Shown here in pieces: positions 1 through 5,450 of a stretch of DNA of 5,793 bases; position 1 is the stretch's first letter; every line of letters begins with the position of its first letter. The notes under the pieces were generated by a model that was given only the letters and a program-made list of their open reading frames with translations, did no database searches and was not told where the DNA came from. The translations under genes were made by a program, and so were the position numbers. The DNA is from Betaproteobacteria bacterium (GTDB lineage: Bacteria > Pseudomonadota > Gammaproteobacteria > Burkholderiales > SG8-39), in contig JAFARH010000417.1 of assembly GCA_019245555.1 (NCBI GenBank), positions 1 through 5,793 of the forward strand, given 5' to 3'.

Positions 1-417
1 GCGCGACTCCAGACGGTCGATGAAATGACATGGCTCGATGCGTTCAAGATCGGATGCGCACAGGCCTTTGCGCTGATTCCCGGCACGTCGCGCTCCGGCG
101 CGACGATCATCGGCGGCATGTTGTTCGGCCTTTCGCGCCGCGCGGCGACCGAGTTCTCGTTCTTTCTCGCTGTGCCGACGCTCGTGGCCGCCGGCGGTTA
201 TGACCTCTTCAAGAATCGCGCGCTGCTCTCGGCGCACGACGCGCCGATCTTCGGCGTCGGGCTCGTCGTCGCGTTCGTTTCAGCCTTCGTCGTGATCCGC
301 TGGTTGATCCGTTACGTTGCAACGCACGACTTCAAGCCCTTCGCCTGGTATCGAATCGTCTTCGGATTACTGGTACTACTGACTGCCTGGGCGGGCTGGG
401 TCGACTGGAAAGATTAG
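1..417 (+). CDS. uppP: Undecaprenyl-diphosphatase (UppP/BacA), C-terminal part, 5' truncated by the window edge
   Basis: Integral inner-membrane enzyme that removes a phosphate from undecaprenyl diphosphate, recycling the lipid carrier for peptidoglycan and other envelope polymers; extra copies give bacitracin resistance. The frame is open from base 1 (residues ARLQTVDE precede the first in-frame ATG at 25), so that ATG is internal and the gene begins outside the window. About 138 residues are present, roughly the second half of a family that usually runs to about 270-280. The second signature motif PGTSRSGAT lies at 79-105; its arginine is catalytic in the family, and the N-terminal Glu-rich motif is off-window. 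It is followed by [20 protein letters not shown] and by hydrophobic stretches consistent with several membrane helices, ending [11 protein letters not shown] near the C terminus. The TAG stop overlaps the TAA of the convergent rhodanese gene by four bases, with no recognisable terminator between them. Confidence 0.95.
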   Translation, partial: ARLQTVDEMTWLDAFKIGCAQAFALIPGTSRSGATIIGGMLFGLSRRAATEFSFFLAVPTLVAAGGYDLFKNRALLSAHDAPIFGVGLVVAFVSAFVVIRWLIRYVATHDFKPFAWYRIVFGLLVLLTAWAGWVDWKD

Positions 418-884
418 GTCTGCTGCCACGGCAGGCCGGCCTTGCGCCAGCCGTTCACCGTGTTGCGATGGCCCGCGTTGTCCTTGTCGCCCTCGAATCC
501 CTCGAGCACGTTGTAAGTTTCCCGCCAGCCGGCGCGCATCGCCGCTTCGGCCGCGCCATGTGAACGTGCGCCGGAGCGGCAGATGAACATGACCGGCTCG
601 TCCTTCTTCGTCACCGCTGCCAGCTCGCCGATGAATTCCGGGTTCGGGCGGCCGCCCGGATAGGTTTGCCACTCGATCGCGAGCGCCCCCGGAATGCTGC
701 CAACGTATTGAAGTTCAGGCTTGGTCCGCACATCGACAAGCTTGGTGCCCGCCTGCATCAGCCGCTGCGCTTCGGCAGGAAGAAGGGCCCCTGCGTAGGA
801 CAAGCCCAGCTTTTTGCCCCGCTCAGCGGCCGCGCGCTTCAAGTCATCCATGGGTTGATGCCGATTATAGGGCTGCGGCATCAT
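414..884 (-). CDS. Single-domain rhodanese-like sulfurtransferase
   Basis: Probable cytoplasmic sulfurtransferase that carries sulfane sulfur as a cysteine persulfide; the physiological donor and acceptor are not evident. With the start at 884 the product is 156 residues. A short helical N-terminal part ([15 protein letters not shown]) precedes the rhodanese fold: the conserved LVDVRTKPE segment (about residues 49-57), [11 protein letters not shown] (about 62-72), and the active-site loop CRSGARS with Cys102 (codon 579-581). The six-residue C-x4-R loop is typical of sulfurtransferases rather than of the longer-loop Cdc25 type. There is no signal peptide or membrane helix. The frame stays open up to 932, but GGAGGAG at 895-889 lies 4 bases before ATG 884 and 7 bases before a second ATG at 881, so one of these is the start; ATG 851 is a less likely alternative. 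The gene is divergent from glnA and its translation-start region overlaps a predicted NtrC site. Confidence 0.9.
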   Translation of the reverse strand: MMPQPYNRHQPMDDLKRAAAERGKKLGLSYAGALLPAEAQRLMQAGTKLVDVRTKPELQYVGSIPGALAIEWQTYPGGRPNPEFIGELAAVTKKDEPVMFICRSGARSHGAAEAAMRAGWRETYNVLEGFEGDKDNAGHRNTVNGWRKAGLPWQQT

Positions 885-901
885 TGCACTCCTCCAGTGC
901 A
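885..901 (+). promoter_or_regulatory. NtrC-binding site 1 (upstream enhancer of glnA)
   Basis: TGCACT-CCTCC-AGTGCA is a perfect 6-5-6 palindrome that fits the known NtrC consensus TGCACC-N5-GGTGCA with one symmetric change in each half. The symmetry extends one base each side (884-902). Its centre at about 893 lies about 105 bp upstream of the predicted glnA start at about 998, a normal position for a sigma-54 enhancer. It overlaps the ribosome-binding site of the divergent rhodanese gene, so bound NtrC might also affect that gene. Confidence 0.75.
889..895 (-). promoter_or_regulatory. Shine-Dalgarno of the rhodanese gene
   Basis: On the - strand GGAGGAG reads from 895 to 889, 4 bases before ATG 884 and 7 before ATG 881. 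It decides against the longer reading frame beginning at 932. It lies in the centre and right arm of a perfect inverted repeat (884-902), so in the mRNA the GGAGG core would occupy the five-base loop of a seven-pair hairpin. Confidence 0.75.
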
Positions 902-914
902 AGCGATGTTTCCA

Positions 915-931
915 TGCCCGCATCCAGTGCA
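915..931 (+). promoter_or_regulatory. NtrC-binding site 2 (weaker, tandem)
   Basis: TGCCCG-CATCC-AGTGCA matches 9 of the 12 defined positions of the NtrC consensus: the right half is strong, the left half has two mismatches. Its centre at 923 is 30 bp from that of site 1, about three helical turns. This resembles the paired high-affinity enhancer sites upstream of enterobacterial glnA, where NtrC dimers bind cooperatively on one face of the helix. The spacing is the main support; the left half alone would not be convincing. Confidence 0.5.
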
Positions 932-961
932 TTTCGGGTGGTTAGAATGCCTTTCAGCTAC

Positions 962-991
962 GAGGAGCGTTTGGCACAGAATCTGCTCCTC
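962..991. repeat. Inverted repeat spanning the glnA sigma-54 promoter
   Basis: GAGGAGC at 962-968 is the exact reverse complement of GCTCCTC at 985-991, with a 16-base spacer. The right arm covers the GC of the -12 element and the spacer holds the -24 element. It lies upstream of the predicted transcription start, so it would act as DNA (an operator or a chance repeat) and not as an RNA hairpin of the glnA message. No known regulator is assigned. Confidence 0.45.
972..987 (+). promoter_or_regulatory. Sigma-54 (RpoN) -24/-12 promoter of glnA
   Basis: TGGCACAGAATCTGCT matches the sigma-54 consensus TGGCACG-N4-TTGCW at all core positions: TGGCAC, then GC of the -12 box followed by T. The deviations are A for G at position 7 and C for the first T of TTGC. 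The essential GG (973-974) and GC (985-986) are 10 bases apart, the spacing sigma-54 requires. This puts the transcription start near 998 and gives a leader of about 50 bases before glnA. With the two NtrC-type sites upstream and ntrBC downstream it forms a self-consistent nitrogen-starvation promoter. I see no convincing sigma-70 promoter in the same gap. Confidence 0.88.
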
Positions 992-1033
992 CGCCGGGTC
1001 TACACCACTACACAAACTTAGTTCCAACTCAGC

Positions 1034-1039
1034 GAGGAG
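1034..1039 (+). promoter_or_regulatory. Shine-Dalgarno of glnA
   Basis: GAGGAG ends 8 bases before ATG 1048. It fixes the glnA start and is a strong site, as expected for an abundant enzyme. Confidence 0.85.
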
Positions 1040-1047
1040 AAGCCGCA

Positions 1048-2466
1048 ATGGCAACCACGACGGCCGATGACGTCCTGAAGCTCATCAAAGACAAGGAGGT
1101 CAAGTTCGTCGACCTCCGGTTCACCGACACGCGCGGCAAGGAGCAGCACGTGACGGTACCGGTGAAGTATTTCGGTAAGGACAAGTTCGAGCTCGGCCAC
1201 GCGTTCGACGGCTCGTCGATCGCCGGATGGAAAGGGATCCAGGCCTCCGACATGTTGCTGATGCCCGATCCGGTCAGCGCGCGCATGGATCCATTCACGG
1301 ATGAGCCAGTGCTGAACATTAGCTGCGACGTATACGAGCCGATGGACGGCAAGCCGTACGATCGCGACCCGCGCTCGATTGCGAAGCGCGCCGAGACGTA
1401 TTTGAAATCCACGGGGCTCGGCGACGTGTCGTACTTCGGTCCGGAGCCCGAGTTCTTCATCTTCGACGGCGTCACCTGGAACGTCGACATGTCGGGCTGC
1501 GGGGTGAAGATCAAGTCGGAGGAAGCGCCCTGGTCCTCCGGCATCGACTATGAGTCGGGCAACATGGGACATCGCGCGCCCGTGAAGGGCGGCTATTTTC
1601 CGGTGGCGCCCACGGACACTCTCGGCGACATTCGCAATGCCATTGCGCTAGCGCTCGAGCAGCAAGGCGTCGAAGTCGAGGTGCATCACCACGAGGTCGC
1701 CGCGGCCGGCCAATGCGAAGTCGGCACGCGCTTTGCGCCGCTCGTGCAGCGCGCCGACTGGATGCAGATCTTGAAGTACACGGTGTGGAACGTCGCGCAT
1801 TCCTACGGCAAGACCGCGACCTTCATGCCGAAGCCGGTCGTTGGCGACAACGGCTCGGGCATGCACGTGCATCAATCGGTTTGGAAAGGCGGAAAGAATC
1901 TCTTCTCGGGCAACGGCTACGGTGGCCTGTCCGACTTCGCGCTGCATTACATCGGCGGCATCATCAAGCACGCCAAGGCGCTGAACGCCATCACCAACCC
2001 CGGCACCAACTCGTATAAACGCTTGGTACCGGGCTTCGAGGCGCCAATCAACCTTGCCTATTCCGCGCGCAACCGCTCGGCGGCGTGCCGCATTCCATTC
2101 GTATCGAGCCCGAACGCGCGCCGCGTCGAAGTGCGCTTCCCGGATCCGACCGCGAATGCCTACCTCGCTTTCGCGGCGATGCTGATGGCCGGCCTGGATG
2201 GTGTGCAGAACAAGATCCATCCCGGAGAGCCGATCGACAAGGACCTCTACCACCTGCCGCCCGAAGAGGCGAAGAAAGTACCGAACGTGTGTGCGTCGCT
2301 CGAGCAGGCGCTCAATTGCCTGCAGGACGACCACGCGTTCCTCACGCGCGGCGGCGTGTTCTCCGAGGATTTCCTCGAGTCCTACATCACGCTGAAGAAC
2401 GACGAGCTCACCCGGTTCCGCATGACGACGCACCCTGTCGAATTCGACATGTACTACGCCTCGTAA
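1048..2466 (+). CDS. glnA: Glutamine synthetase, type I (GSI-beta), adenylylation-regulated
   Basis: Cytoplasmic dodecameric enzyme that makes glutamine from glutamate, ammonium and ATP, the entry point of ammonium assimilation. The product is 472 residues and full length; active-site residues appear at a constant +4 offset from the Salmonella enzyme. The N-terminal beta-grasp part includes FDGSS with Asp54 (ammonium site). Metal and nucleotide ligands are Glu133 and Glu135 in GPEPEFF, Glu216 and Glu224 in [14 protein letters not shown], His273 in GSGMHVHQS and Glu361 in EVRFPDP. The flap Glu331 (GFEAP) and Arg343 (ARNRSA) are present. Tyr401 in DLYHLPPEE (codon 2248-2250) is the site adenylylated by GlnE, so activity control by the PII/GlnE cascade is expected, although those genes are not here. 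Transcription should start at the sigma-54 promoter under NtrC. ATG 1048 is supported by the Shine-Dalgarno 8 bases upstream. The gene ends in a strong terminator. Confidence 0.99.
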   Translation: MATTTADDVLKLIKDKEVKFVDLRFTDTRGKEQHVTVPVKYFGKDKFELGHAFDGSSIAGWKGIQASDMLLMPDPVSARMDPFTDEPVLNISCDVYEPMDGKPYDRDPRSIAKRAETYLKSTGLGDVSYFGPEPEFFIFDGVTWNVDMSGCGVKIKSEEAPWSSGIDYESGNMGHRAPVKGGYFPVAPTDTLGDIRNAIALALEQQGVEVEVHHHEVAAAGQCEVGTRFAPLVQRADWMQILKYTVWNVAHSYGKTATFMPKPVVGDNGSGMHVHQSVWKGGKNLFSGNGYGGLSDFALHYIGGIIKHAKALNAITNPGTNSYKRLVPGFEAPINLAYSARNRSAACRIPFVSSPNARRVEVRFPDPTANAYLAFAAMLMAGLDGVQNKIHPGEPIDKDLYHLPPEEAKKVPNVCASLEQALNCLQDDHAFLTRGGVFSEDFLESYITLKNDELTRFRMTTHPVEFDMYYAS

Positions 2467-2492
2467 ACGAAGACTTCTTTCGCGCGTTGAAC

Positions 2493-2523
2493 AAGGGGCG
2501 GCCAAACCGCCCCTTTTTCTTTG
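2493..2523 (+). terminator. Intrinsic terminator after glnA
   Basis: GGGGCGG (2495-2501), loop CCAAA, CCGCCCC (2507-2513), extended by two A-T pairs and followed by TTTTTCTTT. It begins 26 bases after the glnA stop and ends 18 bases before the next gene. It should end most glnA transcripts and set a lower level for the downstream ntr genes, which have little room for a promoter of their own. Confidence 0.93.
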
Positions 2524-2541
2524 ATTTGATAGACTCAGTTC

Positions 2542-3012
2542 ATGATTCGCGTCGCCGCCCTCTGTGCTCTGGCCGCCTTGCTCGCGGGGAACGCGCACGC
2601 GCAGGGCGCGACCGAAATTTGGAAATGCAAAGGCGCCGACGGCAAGTGGACCTACACCAACGACCGCAACGAGGCCGAAAAGCTCAAGTGCGAGACGGTA
2701 ACGCGCCAGGTGAATGTGGCTCCTGCGACGAGAGCGCCTTCAGGGTCGGCCGGTTTTCCGAAGGAGTCGACCGAGCAGCGCGCGAACGCGCGCGAGCGTC
2801 AGCGCGAGGTCCTGGAGAAGGAGCTCGCGACCGAGCAGGCGGCGCTCGCCAAGGCGAAGCAGGACCTCGCAGAGCAGGAAGCGATCCGCAACGGTGATGA
2901 GCGCAATTACGCCCGCGTGGAACAGCGCCTCCAGCCTTACAAGGACAGCGTCGAAACGCACGAAAAAAACATCGAAGCGCTCAGGCGCGAGCTGGCTAAC
3001 CTCTACAAATAG
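2542..3012 (+). CDS. Small exported coiled-coil protein with DUF4124-like N-terminal domain
   Basis: Function unknown. The 156-residue product begins with a typical Sec signal peptide: MIR, hydrophobic residues 4-15, then GNAHAQ with likely cleavage after Ala20. Residues 24-55 resemble the DUF4124 domain (EIWKCKGADGKWTYTND), with Cys29 and Cys50 able to form a disulfide in the periplasm. A Pro/Ala/Ser-rich linker at about 59-75 leads to a highly charged helical region at 76-155, rich in Glu, Lys, Arg and Ala, with the look of a long coiled coil. There is no membrane anchor after the signal peptide, so a soluble periplasmic or envelope-associated protein is likely. No good Shine-Dalgarno precedes ATG 2542, but the signal peptide makes this start convincing. 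It lies between the glnA terminator and ntrB and directly abuts ntrB, so it is co-transcribed with the nitrogen sensor genes. The DUF4124 assignment is by eye. Confidence 0.88.
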   Translation: MIRVAALCALAALLAGNAHAQGATEIWKCKGADGKWTYTNDRNEAEKLKCETVTRQVNVAPATRAPSGSAGFPKESTEQRANARERQREVLEKELATEQAALAKAKQDLAEQEAIRNGDERNYARVEQRLQPYKDSVETHEKNIEALRRELANLYK

Positions 3013-4035
3013 GTGGCTTCGTTCCCTGGATTGGAGCTGCTCGCCACGGCAGTGGTCGTGCTCGATGACGACTTCGTTGTGCGCTATGCCAATCCGGCGG
3101 CCGAAAACCTCCTCGCCACCGGAGCCAAGAGCCTAAACGGCCAGCCCTTCCTGCAGCTCTTCACCGAGCGCGGTGCGCTTGAGCGCGCACTCGGCGATGC
3201 GGTGCAGACGCATTGGGATTACTCGGCGCAAACCGTGACCTATAGCCGCGTCGGGCGCGATCCGCTGCCGCTAACCTGCACCATGACTCGCATTGACGCC
3301 CACGGCTTGTCACTGCTTGCGGAACTGCGGCCGATCGAGGAGCAGCTTCGCTATGCGCGCGAGGAGCGCCTCGTGTTCGAGCAGCAGGCGAATCGCGAGC
3401 TGATCCGAAATCTCGCCCACGAGATCAAGAATCCGCTCGGCGGCCTAAGGGGATCTGCGCAGCTTCTCGAACGCGAGCTGGATAAGCCGGAGCTGCGCGA
3501 GTACACGCAGGTGATCATCAAGGAAGCCGATCGCCTGCAGCGCCTGATGGACCGCATGCTGACGCCGCACCGCACGCCGCGCGTCGAGCCGGTCGGTATC
3601 CACGAGGTGCTCGAGCGCGTCCGCAGCCTCGTCAAAGCCGAGTTCGGCATCGAGATCCAGCGCGACTACGACCCGAGCATTCCCGAGATCGTCGGCGACC
3701 GCGAGCAGCTCATCCAGGCAGTCCTCAACATCGCCCGCAATGCGGTGCAGTCCGGCGCCAGGAACATCAACTTCCGCACGCGCACGGTGCGGCAGATCAC
3801 CATCCTCCGGCAGCGCCACAAGCTGGCATTAGAATTGCAAGTAGTCGACGACGGGCCCGGCGTACCGGAAGAGATCCAGGACCGGATCTTCAATCCGCTC
3901 GTATCCGGGAGGGAAGGCGGCACCGGCTTGGGACTCTCGCTCGCGCAGACGTTCGTCCAGTACCACCAGGGCGTCATCGAGTTCGAGTCCCGCCCCGGCC
4001 GCACAATATTCAGGATCCTGCTGCCGCTGACATGA
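3013..4035 (+). CDS. glnL: Nitrogen regulation sensor kinase/phosphatase NtrB (NRII)
   Basis: Cytoplasmic histidine kinase that phosphorylates NtrC under nitrogen limitation and dephosphorylates it when bound by PII. The 340-residue product is close to the usual 350. An N-terminal PAS domain (about 5-110) carries the family signature RYANPAAENLL. The dimerisation/phosphoacceptor domain has NLAHEIKNPLGGLRG, with His136 (codon 3418-3420). The ATPase domain shows the N box NIARNAVQ (Asn243), the G1 box VVDDGPGVP (277-285), the F box IFNPLVSGREG and the G2 box GGTGLGL (302-308). There is no membrane segment, as expected for NtrB. The start is GTG 3013, immediately after the TAG of the preceding gene and without a clear Shine-Dalgarno. 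The PAS domain begins at once, and there is no plausible later start, so translation by coupling is likely. The stop overlaps the ntrC start by ATGA. Also called ntrB. Confidence 0.97.
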   Translation: MASFPGLELLATAVVVLDDDFVVRYANPAAENLLATGAKSLNGQPFLQLFTERGALERALGDAVQTHWDYSAQTVTYSRVGRDPLPLTCTMTRIDAHGLSLLAELRPIEEQLRYAREERLVFEQQANRELIRNLAHEIKNPLGGLRGSAQLLERELDKPELREYTQVIIKEADRLQRLMDRMLTPHRTPRVEPVGIHEVLERVRSLVKAEFGIEIQRDYDPSIPEIVGDREQLIQAVLNIARNAVQSGARNINFRTRTVRQITILRQRHKLALELQVVDDGPGVPEEIQDRIFNPLVSGREGGTGLGLSLAQTFVQYHQGVIEFESRPGRTIFRILLPLT

Positions 4036-5450
4036 AACAGGTCTGGATCGTCGACGACGATCGCTCCATCCGCTGGGTGATCGAGAAAGCACTCTCGCGC
4101 GAGGGCATCGCCTTCAATTCGTTTTCCTCCGCACAGGACGCTCTTGAGGCGCTTTCGGGTAGTGCGCCGGAAGTTCTTGTTTCGGATATTCGTATGCCGG
4201 GCCTCTCCGGCCTCGAGCTGCTAAACGCGGTCAAGCAACGCCACCCTGCGGTGCCGGTCATCGTGATGACGGCCTATTCGGACCTCGACTCCGCCGTCGC
4301 CGCCTTCCAGGGTGGTGCCTACGAATACCTGCCGAAGCCCTTCGACGTCGACCAGGCAGTCGATCTCATCCGGCGAGCCCTGGATGAGAGCCGGCGCGAA
4401 TCCGAGGCGGTCGAGGCACCGACCGAAACACCCGAAATCCTCGGCCAGGCACCGGCTATGCAGGAGGTCTTCCGCGCCATCGGCCGGTTGTCACAATCGA
4501 GTGCAACGGTGCTCATCACCGGCGAATCAGGCACCGGCAAGGAGCTTGTGGCGCGGGCGCTGCACCGTCATAGCGCACGCGCCGCGAAGCCGTTCGTGGC
4601 GATCAACACGGCTGCGATGCCGAAAGACCTGCTCGAGTCGGAGCTTTTCGGCCATGAGCGCGGCTCCTTTACCGGAGCGCAACAGCAGCGGCGCGGGCGC
4701 TTCGAGCAGGCCGAGGGCGGCACGCTCTTCCTCGATGAGATCGGCGACATGCCAGCGGAGCTGCAGACGCGGCTCCTGCGCGTCCTTTCTGACGGCAGCT
4801 TCTACCGAGTTGGCGGGCATCAGCAGATCAAGGCCAACGTTCGTGTCATCGCCGCTACGCACCAGAATCTGGAGCAACGCGTGCGCGAAGGATCGTTCCG
4901 CGAAGATCTTTATCACCGCCTGAACGTCATCCGCCTGCGACTGCCGAACCTGCGCGAGCGCGCGGAAGACATCCCGCTTCTCGCAAGGCATTTCATGGGC
5001 GTAAGCGCAAAGCAGCTCGGCGTCGAGCCGAAGCGGCTATCGGAAGAAGCAATCGCGCATCTCTCGCGACTTGCCTTCCCCGGCAACGTGCGGCAACTCG
5101 AGAACCTGTGTCACTGGCTCACGGTGATGGCCGCGGGGCAGGTGATCGACGTCGGCGACCTGCCGGCCGAATTCAGGGACAGCAGCGCGGCTGCGGCATC
5201 GGACTGGCTATCGGCGCTCGAATACGAAGCGGAGCGCCGCCTCGCGCGCGGCGACACCGGAATACTCGATTCGCTCGGCCGTCAGTTCGAGCGCGCGCTG
5301 ATTTCGAAGGCGCTCGCGCGGACCGGCGGGCGTCGCATCGAAGCGGCGAACCTGCTCGGCATGGGACGTAACACGATTACGCGCAAGATCGCCGAGCTCG
5401 GCATCGAGGACGAGGCCGAGCGCAAGCCCGGGGAGCCAGAAGCAGCTTAG
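4032..5450 (+). CDS. glnG: Nitrogen regulation response regulator NtrC (NRI), sigma-54 activator
   Basis: Phosphorylated by NtrB, it oligomerises at enhancer sites and uses ATP to open sigma-54 promoters, here presumably that of glnA. The 472-residue product matches the usual 470. Receiver domain 1-118: acidic pair Asp9/Asp10, phosphoacceptor Asp52 (codon 4185-4187) in SDIRMPG, Thr80 and Lys101 in PKPFD. After a short linker the AAA+ domain (about 138-367) opens with ILGQAPAM and shows Walker A GESGTGKE (164-171), the sigma-54 contact loop GSFTGA (211-216; the usual form is GAFTGA), Walker B TLFLDE (231-236), arginine-finger region FREDLYHRLN (289-298) and sensor II FPGNVRQLEN (349-358). A Fis-type helix-turn-helix (about 415-457) ends in GRRIEAANLLGMGRNTITRK. 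ATG 4032 overlaps the ntrB stop by four bases, indicating coupling. Its TAG overlaps the stop of the convergent gene. Also called ntrC. Confidence 0.98.
   Translation: MKQVWIVDDDRSIRWVIEKALSREGIAFNSFSSAQDALEALSGSAPEVLVSDIRMPGLSGLELLNAVKQRHPAVPVIVMTAYSDLDSAVAAFQGGAYEYLPKPFDVDQAVDLIRRALDESRRESEAVEAPTETPEILGQAPAMQEVFRAIGRLSQSSATVLITGESGTGKELVARALHRHSARAAKPFVAINTAAMPKDLLESELFGHERGSFTGAQQQRRGRFEQAEGGTLFLDEIGDMPAELQTRLLRVLSDGSFYRVGGHQQIKANVRVIAATHQNLEQRVREGSFREDLYHRLNVIRLRLPNLRERAEDIPLLARHFMGVSAKQLGVEPKRLSEEAIAHLSRLAFPGNVRQLENLCHWLTVMAAGQVIDVGDLPAEFRDSSAAAASDWLSALEYEAERRLARGDTGILDSLGRQFERALISKALARTGGRRIEAANLLGMGRNTITRKIAELGIEDEAERKPGEPEAA

Noticed and set aside
864..869. TATAAT on the - strand, a perfect -10 hexamer
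   Set aside because: It lies inside the rhodanese coding region after the start codon, and the segment 17 bases upstream (around 887-892) is not a -35 element.
885..932. N-terminal extension of the rhodanese gene to ATG 932
   Set aside because: The extra 16 residues (rich in Trp, His, Arg) fit no rhodanese N terminus, the start lacks a Shine-Dalgarno, and GGAGGAG sits correctly before ATG 884/881; the extension would also cover the enhancer sites.
943..948. TAGAAT as a sigma-70 -10 box for glnA
   Set aside because: No -35-like hexamer at the right distance (about 920-925 reads GCATCC); the sigma-54 element is far stronger.
1000..1013. Direct repeat CTACAC in the glnA leader, 8-base period
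   Set aside because: Two short copies only, with no associated structure or known leader motif; likely chance.
1648..2598. 316-residue open frame antisense to glnA, running into the next gene's start
   Set aside because: It mirrors the high-GC codon pattern of glnA, has arginine-rich low-complexity composition, no Shine-Dalgarno and no recognisable domain; glnA on the other strand is certain.
2085..2897. 270-residue + strand frame across the glnA 3' end, the terminator and the DUF4124-like gene
   Set aside because: It is out of frame with two well-supported genes, is Arg/Pro/Ala-rich, and crosses a strong terminator; it is a composition artefact.
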